A DNA stretch of 64,000 bases, from positions 1 through 64,000 of the forward strand of contig JARROA010000002.1 of the NCBI GenBank assembly GCA_037384425.1, in the 5' to 3' direction. This DNA comes from Thiodiazotropha sp037384425 (GTDB taxonomy: Bacteria; Pseudomonadota; Gammaproteobacteria; Chromatiales; Chromatiaceae). How positions within the stretch are numbered: position 1 is the stretch's first letter; every line of letters starts with the position of its first letter. The translations under genes and the position numbers were made by a program. The notes below the pieces were generated by a model that did not search any database, was not told where the DNA came from, and saw only the letters and a list, made by a program, of their open reading frames with translations. Of this stretch, positions 44,022 through 52,096 are shown piece after piece.

Positions 44022-44686
44022 TGATCATGCGTCCGGAACATCAGGGTATCGGCATGACCTCCCAGCGCACCCGGGAGCGGCTGATCCAGCGACTGCGCGA
44101 AAAGGGCATTCGCGACATCGCGGTGTTGGAGGCGATGCGCAACACCCCGCGCCACATTTTCGTCGACGAGGCGCTGGCCAGCCGCGCCTACGAGGATACC
44201 GCGCTGCCCATCGGCCACGGCCAGACCATTTCGCAACCCTACACGGTGGCACGCATGACCGAGGCCCTGCTGCAGGGCGGTGCGCCGGAGACGGTGCTGG
44301 AGATCGGTACCGGTTCCGGTTTTCAGTGCGCCATCCTGGCACAATTGGTCAGGCGCGTTTACAGCGTGGAACGTATCGAGGCGCTGCAGGTCCTGGCCCG
44401 GCAACGGTTTCGTGATCTGGGTATTCGCAATGTGCGACTCAAACACAGCGACGGCGGCATCGGTTGGCCGGAGTACGGCCCCTATGACGGGATCCTGGTG
44501 ACTGCCGCCCCGGCCGGTTTGCCGCAGTCGCTGCTCGAACAGTTGGCGGTGGGAGGACGCCTGATCCTGCCGCTGCAGAAGGCAAGGGGACAGGTGTTGC
44601 TGCGAATTACCCGCACAGCGGAGGGTTATCAGCAGGAGCAGTTGGAGGCGGCCAATTTCGTGCCGCTGCAGGGTGGCATCATCTGA
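44021..44686 (+). CDS. pcm: Protein-L-isoaspartate O-methyltransferase
   Basis: A 221-residue repair enzyme that methylates isoaspartyl residues in damaged proteins. Motif I is VLEIGTGSGFQCAILA; HIFVDEALASRAYEDTALPI and GQTISQPYTVARM are typical of Pcm. Its ATG overlaps the surE stop (TGATG); internal ATGs at 44027 and 44054 are alternatives. The 3' end overlaps the yqaA-like gene, again as TGATG. Confidence 0.96.
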   Translation: MIMRPEHQGIGMTSQRTRERLIQRLREKGIRDIAVLEAMRNTPRHIFVDEALASRAYEDTALPIGHGQTISQPYTVARMTEALLQGGAPETVLEIGTGSGFQCAILAQLVRRVYSVERIEALQVLARQRFRDLGIRNVRLKHSDGGIGWPEYGPYDGILVTAAPAGLPQSLLEQLAVGGRLILPLQKARGQVLLRITRTAEGYQQEQLEAANFVPLQGGII

Positions 44687-45267
44687 TGAGACTCTTCTCT
44701 ACGCTCTACAACCGCACCATGGCGTGGTCACGCCATCCGCACGCGCCACGTTATCTGGTCGGCTTGAGTTTCGCGGAGTCCTCGTTCTTCCCCATTCCGC
44801 CGGATGTGATGCTGGCACCGATGAGCCTGGCCACGCCCAAAAGGGCCTGGTATTTCGCCGCCCTCACCACCCTGGCCTCGGTGCTCGGCGGCCTGCTGGG
44901 ATACCTGATCGGCCTCTTCGCCTTCGATGTGATTCAACCCTATCTGCACGAGTGGGGGCACTGGCAGGCCTACGAAAGGGCGCAAGACTGGTTCGGTCGA
45001 TGGGGGTTCTGGGCCATCTTTCTGGCCGGTTTTTCCCCTATTCCATACAAGGTTTTCACCATCACTGCGGGGGTCATCTCCATGGCCTTGCTGCCTTTTG
45101 TGCTGGCATCGGCCATTGGACGCGGCGCCCGTTTCTTCCTGGTGGCGGGGCTGATGGCCTGGGGTGGTGAGCGCATGGAGCGCGCGCTGCATCGATATGT
45201 CGATCTGCTCGGCTGGCTGATGGTGGTAGTATTTGTGGTTGTGTTCATCGTCTACAAATCACACTAG
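44686..45267 (+). CDS. YqaA-family inner-membrane protein (DedA/SNARE-associated type)
   Basis: A 193-residue membrane protein with about four to five helices. FAESSFFPIPPDVMLAPMSLA is the hallmark of the YqaA/DedA superfamily, and FLAGFSPIPYKVFTITAGV the second conserved loop. DedA-type proteins are implicated in lipid flipping and membrane homeostasis. It sits between pcm and nlpD, an arrangement found in several gammaproteobacteria. Confidence 0.88.
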   Translation: MRLFSTLYNRTMAWSRHPHAPRYLVGLSFAESSFFPIPPDVMLAPMSLATPKRAWYFAALTTLASVLGGLLGYLIGLFAFDVIQPYLHEWGHWQAYERAQDWFGRWGFWAIFLAGFSPIPYKVFTITAGVISMALLPFVLASAIGRGARFFLVAGLMAWGGERMERALHRYVDLLGWLMVVVFVVVFIVYKSH

Positions 45268-45304
45268 GTGATCGCGTATCGTTCCTTACCGTGACAGTTC
45301 CGCA

Positions 45305-46174
45305 TTGACGCTTCGAGCTGCCGGCGCGCTGCTCCTGCTGTCGCTGGTGCTCGTCGGTTGCAGCTCTCGTGGCAGTGCGCCAGTCTACAATCGCTCACCC
45401 GGGGAGCCCCCGGCCAGGGTGATAGCCGCACAGCCGTCACCATCACCCTCCCGCTCTCGACCGCCCGTCTATCCGCGCAGCTACTACCTGGTACAACCGG
45501 GCGATACCCTCTATTCGATCGCTTGGCGGCAGAATATCTCCTATCACCAGCTTGCCGGTTGGAACGGCATTCGCCCCCCCGACTATCAGATCTTTCCCGG
45601 CCAGAGACTGCGGCTCAAACCGCCGGCGAGGCACCATAACGCTCCGACCTCCAGGGCACCGCAACCCTCGGTCACGCGGACGCTCAAGCCTCCTGTGACA
45701 ACCCGGGTCGAGCCGGCCACTCCGTCTCCCTCGGTCAGACAACAACCCGTGGTCGTCCCCAGTCAACCCAAACGACCGGATCCGACGGCGAAAACGCTGA
45801 AGTTGGCGTGGGACTGGCCGACAAAGGGAAGAGTGGTGCAGACCTTCTCCTCCGGTGACGACACGCGCAAAGGGATCTGGATCAACGGTCGCATGGGGCA
45901 GTCGGTTACCGCCGCCGAGGCGGGTAAGGTGGTTTATGCTGGCAATGGACTGGTGGGCTATGGCAACCTTATCATCATCAAACACGACCGTACCTTTCTG
46001 AGTGCCTACGGCTACAACAGCAAGCTGTTGGTGAAGGAGGGCGACGTGGTCAAGAAGGGCGAAGTTGTGGCGCACATGGGGGCCCCCAATACAGGCGGTC
46101 AGCCAGTGCTTCATTTTGAGATCAGGCGGCAGGGAAAGCCGGTTAATCCTTTGGCGCTGCTGCCAAGAAAATAA
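45305..46174 (+). CDS. nlpD: Murein hydrolase activator NlpD
   Basis: A 289-residue outer-membrane lipoprotein that activates amidase AmiC. The start is TTG (45305); the lipobox VLVGC follows. A LysM domain (about 60-105, YYLVQPGDTLYSIAWRQ) and Pro-rich linker lead to an M23 (LytM) domain from about 165. The usual metal-binding HxxxD and HxH residues are replaced (RKGIWI and VLHFEIRR), as in the catalytically dead NlpD/EnvC class. rpoS lies 93 nt downstream, so the rpoS promoter may be inside this gene as in E. coli. Confidence 0.93.
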   Translation: MTLRAAGALLLLSLVLVGCSSRGSAPVYNRSPGEPPARVIAAQPSPSPSRSRPPVYPRSYYLVQPGDTLYSIAWRQNISYHQLAGWNGIRPPDYQIFPGQRLRLKPPARHHNAPTSRAPQPSVTRTLKPPVTTRVEPATPSPSVRQQPVVVPSQPKRPDPTAKTLKLAWDWPTKGRVVQTFSSGDDTRKGIWINGRMGQSVTAAEAGKVVYAGNGLVGYGNLIIIKHDRTFLSAYGYNSKLLVKEGDVVKKGEVVAHMGAPNTGGQPVLHFEIRRQGKPVNPLALLPRK

Positions 46175-46267
46175 TAGCAATTAGTCTTCCTGAGACAGCA
46201 ACTGAACAGGTGATCGGGATCGCGGCATCAGATAACGATGACTGCGACCACCATTGGAGTGGAGAGT

Positions 46268-47275
46268 ATGAGTAAGCGTTCCGGTGAATCGGATGAGAAT
46301 GTTGACGACTCGGTGACTGAGGACGAAGCCATCCTCACCGAAGAGGACGACGACGATTCTGATGTCGACGTCGTTACGGAAGATGCGGATGTCGAGGAGA
46401 GCGAAGAAACGCTCACTTTCAAAACGCCCGAGCCGGGTGATGCGCAGATGGACGCCACCCGCCTCTATCTCAACGAGATCGGCATCTCAAAGTTGCTGAC
46501 AGCGGAAGAAGAGGTCTATTTCGCGCGTCTGGCGCAGAAAGGCGAGCAGGCGGCGCGTCAACGTATGATCGAGAGCAACCTGCGGCTCGTGGTCAAGATC
46601 GCGCGACGTTACATGAACCGGGGCCTGGCGCTGCTGGATCTCATCGAAGAGGGCAATCTCGGTCTCATACGTGCGGTGGAAAAGTTCGACCCTGAGCGGG
46701 GATTTCGCTTCTCCACCTACGCGACCTGGTGGATTCGTCAGACCATCGAGCGGGCGATCATGAATCAGACCCGCACCATCCGCTTGCCGATCCACGTCGT
46801 CAAGGAGATCAACGTCTATCTGAGGGCGGCGCGCAAACTGGCTCAGAGCCTCGATCACGAGCCGAGCTCTGAAGAGATTGCCGATCTCCTGGACAAGCCG
46901 ATCGACGAGGTCAAGCGGATGCTCGGCCTGAATGAGCGTGTGACATCGGTCGATACCCCCTTCGGCAAAGATGCGGACAAACCGCTGCTGGATACGATCG
47001 CGGATGAGAAGAGTTCGGATCCGACGGTGGATATCCAGAACGACGGTCTCAACTCCAACCTTGATCGCTGGTTGAGCAAGCTCAACGACAAGCAGCGCGA
47101 AGTGGTCGAGCGCCGTTTCGGACTTCACGGCTACGAGAACTCCACGCTCGAGCAGGTCGCCAACGAACTCGGTGTGACTCGGGAGCGGGTGCGTCAGATC
47201 CAGATGGATGCGCTGAGACGGTTGCGCGACATTCTGGAGCGGGACGGCTTCTCCGTAGAATCGATCTTCAAATGA
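46268..47275 (+). CDS. rpoS: RNA polymerase sigma factor RpoS
   Basis: The 335-residue stationary-phase and general stress sigma factor. An acidic N-terminal stretch (about 1-50) precedes region 1.2/2 (MDATRLYLNEIGISKLLTAEEE), region 2.3-2.4 (FSTYATWWIRQTIERAIM), region 3 and region 4 (ERRFGLHGYENSTLEQVANE). The ATG at 46268 is preferred because GGAG lies 8 nt upstream; 46238 is possible. The TGA overlaps the ATG of an fnr-type gene (ATGA), tying an oxygen sensor to rpoS expression. Confidence 0.97.
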   Translation: MSKRSGESDENVDDSVTEDEAILTEEDDDDSDVDVVTEDADVEESEETLTFKTPEPGDAQMDATRLYLNEIGISKLLTAEEEVYFARLAQKGEQAARQRMIESNLRLVVKIARRYMNRGLALLDLIEEGNLGLIRAVEKFDPERGFRFSTYATWWIRQTIERAIMNQTRTIRLPIHVVKEINVYLRAARKLAQSLDHEPSSEEIADLLDKPIDEVKRMLGLNERVTSVDTPFGKDADKPLLDTIADEKSSDPTVDIQNDGLNSNLDRWLSKLNDKQREVVERRFGLHGYENSTLEQVANELGVTRERVRQIQMDALRRLRDILERDGFSVESIFK

Positions 47276-48021
47276 GCTCAAATCACAGCTGCTGCGTTTT
47301 TGGCGATGCGGCCAAACAGAACGCAGTAGAGGTCGCCTGTAGCGAATGCGGGCTCGACCCCATGTGTGTGGTGCTCGATTACGCCGAAGCTGACAGCGGT
47401 GTACCCGAGGGTATCTTGCTGCGTCGCCAACAGGTGGAGGCCGGTCAGACCCTGTTCGAGTCCGGGCAGCATTTCGACGCCATTTACGCCGTGAAATCGG
47501 GCTCTTTCAAAGCGTTGATGCTCGATCCGCAAACGGGTGAGCGTGTGGTCGGTTTCTATTTTGCCGGCGAGTTGGTCGGTGCGGAAGGCATGGCGGATCA
47601 GCGCTATGACGTATCCGTTCGTGCCCTGGAGGTGAGTCAGGTCTGTGTCCTCCATCTGGACCGCCTGGACGAGGCCAGCAGGCCGCAACAAGCGATCCAG
47701 AGGGCGCTGATCGACATGCTCAGCCGTGAGGTGGCGTTGAATCAGCGAATGACAGCTGCCCTGGTGCGCCAGAATGCGGATCAGCGTCTGGCGGCGTTTC
47801 TGCTCTCGCTGTCGGAGCGGCTGAGCAGCCGCGGTTTTGCCTCTGATGAGTTCAATCTGCGCATGTCTCGCAGTGATATCGGAAGCTACCTGGGTTTGGC
47901 GAGGGAGACCGTAAGCCGCTTGCTGACCCGATTTCAAAAGCAAGGTCTGATTCGTCTTCGCGGCAGACAGCTTCAACTGCAGGATGTCGCCAGCCTGCGG
48001 CTGGTCGCCTACAGCGATTAG
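47272..48021 (+). CDS. Second FNR-type regulator, co-transcribed with rpoS
   Basis: A 249-residue Crp/Fnr-family protein. Cys23, Cys26 and Cys32 show FNR spacing CxxC-x5-C, and a cysteine in VSQVCVLHLD corresponds to the fourth ligand, so a [4Fe-4S] cluster is likely. Two extra cysteines (7 and 8) precede it. The recognition helix reads GLARETVSRLLTRF with ExxSR. It is distinct from the fnr at 6269. It overlaps rpoS by 4 nt and lies 444 bp upstream of ccoN, so it is a good candidate activator of the oxidase operon. Confidence 0.92.
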   Translation: MSSNHSCCVFGDAAKQNAVEVACSECGLDPMCVVLDYAEADSGVPEGILLRRQQVEAGQTLFESGQHFDAIYAVKSGSFKALMLDPQTGERVVGFYFAGELVGAEGMADQRYDVSVRALEVSQVCVLHLDRLDEASRPQQAIQRALIDMLSREVALNQRMTAALVRQNADQRLAAFLLSLSERLSSRGFASDEFNLRMSRSDIGSYLGLARETVSRLLTRFQKQGLIRLRGRQLQLQDVASLRLVAYSD

Positions 48022-48234
48022 AACACCATCACCCTCTCCTGATTTCGATTTACTGGGAATAGCGCCCACTGAACGGTGCTTTCGGGGAATGATCTGAGGG
48101 TTCAATCTCAACTTCTGGATAATCTACATCCACAAGAATGATTCTCACTAACATCCATGCTGCGTTGTACGTCGAAAGACCAAGTTTTTTACTCCGAGTT
48201 TTTGGCGGAAATGATCATGTTATTTTCTATTTTG

Positions 48235-48248
48235 TTGATCTACGTCAA
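48235..48248 (+). promoter_or_regulatory. FNR site at -41.5 of the cco promoter
   Basis: TTGATCTACGTCAA matches TTGAT-N4-ATCAA at 9 of 10 bases. A TATTTT -10 at 48271-48276 places the start near 48283, so the site is centred at -41.5, the class II position for FNR. Confidence 0.75.
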
Positions 48249-48270
48249 TTGTCATTATGAATGTTGAAAA

Positions 48271-48276
48271 TATTTT
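48271..48276 (+). promoter_or_regulatory. -10 element of the FNR-dependent cco promoter
   Basis: TATTTT (4 of 6) with no good -35, replaced by the FNR site at 48235. The leader to the ccoN ATG would be about 183 nt. A second possible promoter begins with TTGACA at 48331. Confidence 0.5.
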
Positions 48277-48352
48277 TTGATTCAATGTGTTAAGTGCAAT
48301 GTTTCATGGCCATTTCTGCTTAGATTCAGGTTGACATCTTCACCGATAAAGA

Positions 48353-48418
48353 GTGATATATGTCACGCTCAAATGTGTCATATGACGCAGTTGGGATTAG
48401 GTGATCACAATTGATCAC
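48353..48418. promoter_or_regulatory. Three palindromes in the ccoN leader
   Basis: GTGATATATGTCAC (48353-48366), GTCATATGAC (48377-48386, extendable to TG-N-GTCATATGAC-N-CA) and GTGATCACAATTGATCAC (48401-48418) are close-set perfect dyads. The first has CRP-like GTGA-N6-TCAC form. They could be operators for other Crp/Fnr-family or redox regulators, or RNA structures in the leader. The rest of 48022-48465 holds no gene. Confidence 0.5.
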
Positions 48419-48465
48419 CGGTTATGTAACTTAGGTCCTTCAATAAATCTGTAAAAGGGGGGTTC

Positions 48466-49899
48466 ATGGACGCCGCAGCCGAGCAGAAATACAACTTCGA
48501 TGTTGTACGCTGGTTTACCGTCATGGCCGTTGTCTACCTTGTGGTGGGCGCTTTGGTTGGTGTTTATATCGCTGCCGAATTGGCTTGGCCGTTTCTTAAT
48601 CTCGATCTTCCATACACATCTTTCGGGCGTCTGCGTCCATTGCATACCAATGCGGTGATCTTCGCCTTCGGCGGATGTGCATTGATGGCGACATCCTATT
48701 ACAGCGTACAGCGTACCTGCGGTGTCCGGCTGTGGAGTGACAAGCTGGCCTGGTTTGTCTTCTGGGGCTGGAACCTGATCATTGTGCTGGCGGTTATCAG
48801 TTATCCGCTCGGTATCACGCAGGCGAAAGAGTATGCAGAGCTCGAGTGGCCGATCGATATACTGATCGCGGTCGTCTGGCTGGTCTACTCCTTCAACTTC
48901 ATCATGACCCTGGCGACCCGCAAGTCATCGCACATCTATGTGTCGAACTGGTTCTTCCTGGGCATGATGGTCATGATCACCTATCTGCATGTGGTCAACA
49001 GCCTGGCGATCCCGGTTGACCTGTTCAAGTCCTACTCCCTCTTTTCCGGTGTCCAGGATGCCATGGTGCAGTGGTGGTGGGGCCACAACGCGGTGGGCTT
49101 CTACCTGACCGCCGGTTTTCTTGGCATCATGTACTACTTCGTGCCCAAACAGGCAGGTCGTCCGGTCTACTCCTACCGTCTGTCGGTCATCCACTTCTGG
49201 GCGCTGATGTTCGGTTATGTCTGGCTGGGTGCGCACCACCTGCAGTACACCGCACTGCCTGACTGGACCGGTTCCCTGGGTGCCGCCGTCTCCCTGGCCA
49301 TGATCATTCCCTCCTGGGGTGGCGCTGTGAACGGCATGATGACCCTGTCCGGAGCCTGGGACAAACTGCGTACCGACTACATCCTGCGCTTCCTGATCAT
49401 GTCGCTGGCCTTCTACGCCATGTCCACCTTCGAAGGTCCGGTCATGTCGCTGAAGACCGTCAATGCCCTGTCGCACTACACCGACTGGACGGTGGGCCAC
49501 GTGCACTCTGGCGCCCTGGGGTGGGTTGCCATGGTTGCCATCGGTGCCATCTACCATCTGATGATGCGTACCTTCCACACCGAGATGTGGTCCATGAAGC
49601 TGATCAACGCTCACTTCTGGACCGCCACCATCGGTGCTGTGGTCTATGTCGTCGCCATGTGGGTGTCCGGCATCATGCAGGGCCTGATGTGGCGTGCTTA
49701 TGACGAGTACGGCACCCTGGCCTACACCTTCGCTGAGTCTGTCGAAGCCATGCATCCCTACTACGCCATGCGTGCCGTGGGTGGTGCCATCTTCCTGCTC
49801 GGTGCAGTCCTCATGCTGATCAACGTGCTGATGACTGTGAAGAAGTCGGTTGGCGAAGGTAGTCTGCAGCAGGCCCGTACCGCTGCGGCCAGTGCTTAA
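48466..49899 (+). CDS. ccoN: cbb3-type cytochrome c oxidase subunit I
   Basis: The 477-residue catalytic subunit, with about twelve helices, reducing O2 at a haem b3-CuB centre. Haem and copper histidines are visible in PLHTNAVIFAFGG, WWGHNAVGFYLTAG, GAHHLQYTALP and WTVGHVHSGALGW. It opens ccoNOQP. The upstream FNR-type site predicts induction at low oxygen. Confidence 0.98.
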   Translation: MDAAAEQKYNFDVVRWFTVMAVVYLVVGALVGVYIAAELAWPFLNLDLPYTSFGRLRPLHTNAVIFAFGGCALMATSYYSVQRTCGVRLWSDKLAWFVFWGWNLIIVLAVISYPLGITQAKEYAELEWPIDILIAVVWLVYSFNFIMTLATRKSSHIYVSNWFFLGMMVMITYLHVVNSLAIPVDLFKSYSLFSGVQDAMVQWWWGHNAVGFYLTAGFLGIMYYFVPKQAGRPVYSYRLSVIHFWALMFGYVWLGAHHLQYTALPDWTGSLGAAVSLAMIIPSWGGAVNGMMTLSGAWDKLRTDYILRFLIMSLAFYAMSTFEGPVMSLKTVNALSHYTDWTVGHVHSGALGWVAMVAIGAIYHLMMRTFHTEMWSMKLINAHFWTATIGAVVYVVAMWVSGIMQGLMWRAYDEYGTLAYTFAESVEAMHPYYAMRAVGGAIFLLGAVLMLINVLMTVKKSVGEGSLQQARTAAASA

Positions 49900-49919
49900 T
49901 TCAAAGGGGGTTTCGCAAA

Positions 49920-50633
49920 ATGGCGAATGAAAACCAATCATCAAGTTTCCAGGAGAAGATGGAGAAAAATATCTGGCTTCTCCTGGTAGTCCTGGCATTG
50001 GCTCTGTCAGTGGGTGGTCTCGTTGAGATCGTGCCGCTGTTCACGATCAAGAGCACCATGGAGTACAACGCGGCACCTGAACTGGTGTGGCAGCGTCAAC
50101 CTGGTCAGACCCTGCACGACCACAAGCCCGGTGACGGCATGCGTCCGTATACCGCGCTTGAGCTTGCCGGTCGTGACATCTACCAGCGCGAAGGTTGCTA
50201 CCTCTGCCATTCGCAGATGATCCGTCCATTCCGTGACGAGAAAGAGCGTTACGGTCACTACTCGCTGGCTTCGGAGTCGATGTACGACCACCCGTTCCAG
50301 TGGGGCTCCAAGCGTACCGGTCCGGACTTCGCCCGCCTCGGCGGTAAGTATTCCGATGACTGGCATCGCAAACATCTGCGTGCACCGCGATCGGTGGTTC
50401 CCGAGTCCGTCATGCCCAACTATCCGTGGTTGAAGGAGAACCTGGTCGAGGGTAAGGACATGGTCACCCGCTTCAAAGTCATGAAGCTGATGGGCGTGCC
50501 TTATACCGACGAGGATATCGCTTCCGCTGATGGTGAGTTGAAAGGCAAGACCGAAGAAGATGCTTTGGTGGCCTATCTGCAGGTCCTGGGCACCATGGCG
50601 AAGATCGACGAAAACAAGGTATATCGTGAGTAG
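49920..50633 (+). CDS. ccoO: cbb3-type cytochrome c oxidase subunit II (monohaem cytochrome c)
   Basis: The 237-residue membrane-anchored cytochrome c subunit. One N-terminal helix (IWLLLVVLALALSVGGLVEI) and a haem motif CYLCH (93-97) in YQREGCYLCHSQMIRPFR, typical of CcoO. It lies 20 nt after ccoN and overlaps ccoQ by 8 nt. Confidence 0.98.
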   Translation: MANENQSSSFQEKMEKNIWLLLVVLALALSVGGLVEIVPLFTIKSTMEYNAAPELVWQRQPGQTLHDHKPGDGMRPYTALELAGRDIYQREGCYLCHSQMIRPFRDEKERYGHYSLASESMYDHPFQWGSKRTGPDFARLGGKYSDDWHRKHLRAPRSVVPESVMPNYPWLKENLVEGKDMVTRFKVMKLMGVPYTDEDIASADGELKGKTEEDALVAYLQVLGTMAKIDENKVYRE

Positions 50634-50841
50634 TTTGAAAGAGTACTTTCATACTGATTGGGAGGCGATGACCGCCAATGATTGGATCGGTCTGAGCATG
50701 ACGGTCGTCGCCTTCGTACTCATGATAATCGTGTATTTCTACGCATTGCGTCCGAAGAACAAGGAAAAGCTGGAAAAGAACCGCTTTATCCCGATGGACG
50801 ACGATGCAACTGATAGCGGAGACAAAAATGGCGGACAATAA
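50626..50841 (+). CDS. ccoQ: cbb3 oxidase small subunit CcoQ
   Basis: A 71-residue single-pass protein (MSSLKEYFHTDWEAMTAND, helix VVAFVLMIIVYFYALRP) with a charged tail. The start is a GTG overlapping the end of ccoO; no ATG is available. It overlaps ccoP by 14 nt. CcoQ stabilises the oxidase complex. Confidence 0.88.
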   Translation: MSSLKEYFHTDWEAMTANDWIGLSMTVVAFVLMIIVYFYALRPKNKEKLEKNRFIPMDDDATDSGDKNGGQ

Positions 50842-51679
50842 TCCTTTTCCGGGTGAGAACAACACCGGACATGTATGGGACGATAACCTCCGGGAGCTGA
50901 GCAATCCTCCTCCACGCTGGTGGATGATCGCCTTCTGGGCGTCAGTCATCTGGTGGGTGGCTTATGGCATTCTCTATCCCATGTGGCCGACGGGTACCGG
51001 CTTCACCAAGGGCATCATGGGCTGGACTCAGATGGATGAGTATCAGAAAGGCGTCGACGAGGTCGAGGCTGTGCGTGCACAGTTCGAGAACCAGATCCAT
51101 AGCCTGAGTGCCAAAGAGATTCTGGCCAACCCCGGCCTGTCCGACTACGTCGTGGCATCTGCCAAGGTGTTGTTCGGCGACAACTGTGCGGCGTGCCACG
51201 GTGCCGGTGGTCAGGGCAATGTGGGCTTCCCAGTTCTGGCGGATGACGATTGGCTCTATGGTGGTACCATCGAAACCCTCCAGCAGACCATCACCAACGG
51301 TCGCAAGGGCATCATGACCGCCCACGGGAAGATCCTCTCGGACGCCGAGATCGACAGTCTGGCCAAGGCTGTCCTGGCCGGTGACCCGACATCCGATCCC
51401 AACTTTACCCAGAAGGGCTGTATCGCCTGTCACGGTATGGACGGTAAAGGTATGGCGGTGCTCGGTTCAGCCAATCTGACTGACGGCATCTACCGTTTCC
51501 GTCCGGCCGAGGGTCAGACTCAGCTCGACAGCATCAAATACACCATCAAATACGGTGTCAACGATGCTACCGAGCCAAAGACCCGTGAGGCTGAGATGCC
51601 CGCATTTGGTGACAGACTGTCTACAGACGAAATCAAGAAGCTGGCGGTCTATGTTCATAAGTTCGGCGGTGGCCAATAA
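50828..51679 (+). CDS. ccoP: cbb3-type cytochrome c oxidase subunit III (dihaem cytochrome c)
   Basis: A 283-residue subunit that brings electrons to ccoO/ccoN. One helix after PPPRWWMIAFWASVIWWVAY, then two cytochrome c domains with CAACH (120-124) and CIACH (198-202). The ATG at 50828 has GGAG 7 nt upstream within ccoQ; a CTG-region start upstream is unlikely. Confidence 0.97.
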   Translation: MADNNPFPGENNTGHVWDDNLRELSNPPPRWWMIAFWASVIWWVAYGILYPMWPTGTGFTKGIMGWTQMDEYQKGVDEVEAVRAQFENQIHSLSAKEILANPGLSDYVVASAKVLFGDNCAACHGAGGQGNVGFPVLADDDWLYGGTIETLQQTITNGRKGIMTAHGKILSDAEIDSLAKAVLAGDPTSDPNFTQKGCIACHGMDGKGMAVLGSANLTDGIYRFRPAEGQTQLDSIKYTIKYGVNDATEPKTREAEMPAFGDRLSTDEIKKLAVYVHKFGGGQ

Positions 51680-51714
51680 TCGGGCTGCGCGAACGGGCAT
51701 TTTTTCCATCAAAT

Positions 51715-51739
51715 CTGTGTGAGGCGTTGCCTCACACAG
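51715..51739 (+). promoter_or_regulatory. Strong hairpin between ccoP and the 41-aa gene
   Basis: CTGTGTGAGGC and GCCTCACACAG form a perfect 11-bp stem with a GTT loop. No U-tract follows, so it is more likely an mRNA 3'-end stabiliser or attenuator than a terminator. The next Shine-Dalgarno (AGGGG) is 12 nt downstream. Confidence 0.6.
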
Positions 51740-51761
51740 GATTCAAAATAAGGGGATTGCT

Positions 51762-51887
51762 ATGAACGGAGATGCTGTATTCTGGGGTTCGATCGTTAGT
51801 GTTGCCATTTGTGTGGTCATCATCGTATATCTCGCCTTCAAGGTTAAGGCTCTGATCAACAGCGATGCAAAGAAGCACGGCAACTGA
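51762..51887 (+). CDS. 41-aa single-pass membrane protein after ccoP
   Basis: The product starts MNGDAVFWGSIVSVAICVVI and has one helix (about 8-28), then a basic tail (KVKALINSDAKKHGN). AGGGG lies about 7 nt before the ATG, and an intrinsic terminator follows 30 nt after the stop, so it is the last gene of the ccoNOQP transcript. By size and position it may be a small accessory subunit like CcoM of Pseudomonas stutzeri; that is an inference. Confidence 0.75.
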   Translation: MNGDAVFWGSIVSVAICVVIIVYLAFKVKALINSDAKKHGN

Positions 51888-51916
51888 TATCTAGAATAAG
51901 ACCTGACAAGGTGGAG

Positions 51917-51942
51917 AAAGGGGGGGTAACCCCCCTTTTTTT
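51917..51942 (+). terminator. Terminator of the ccoNOQP transcript
   Basis: AAAGGGGGGGTAACCCCCC followed by seven T: a G/C-only stem with a TAA-type loop and U-tract. Confidence 0.9.
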
Positions 51943-52023
51943 GTGGATTTCATGTGCTTATCTGGGGGAGGAAAGAGATAGAGGCTGATGCGTTTCGTTC
52001 TTGTAAGTTATTGATAAAACGCA

Positions 52024-52053
52024 TTGGCGTATCAGCTGAAGTCTATATATGAT
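52024..52053 (+). promoter_or_regulatory. Putative promoter of ccoG
   Basis: TTGGCG (52024-52029) and TATGAT (52048-52053) with an 18-bp spacer, about 44 nt before the ccoG start. It suggests the assembly genes have their own promoter after the terminator. Confidence 0.45.
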
Positions 52054-52096
52054 AATCCTAAAATACTCTCACCTCGAGTGAACAGGAGACAGACCG

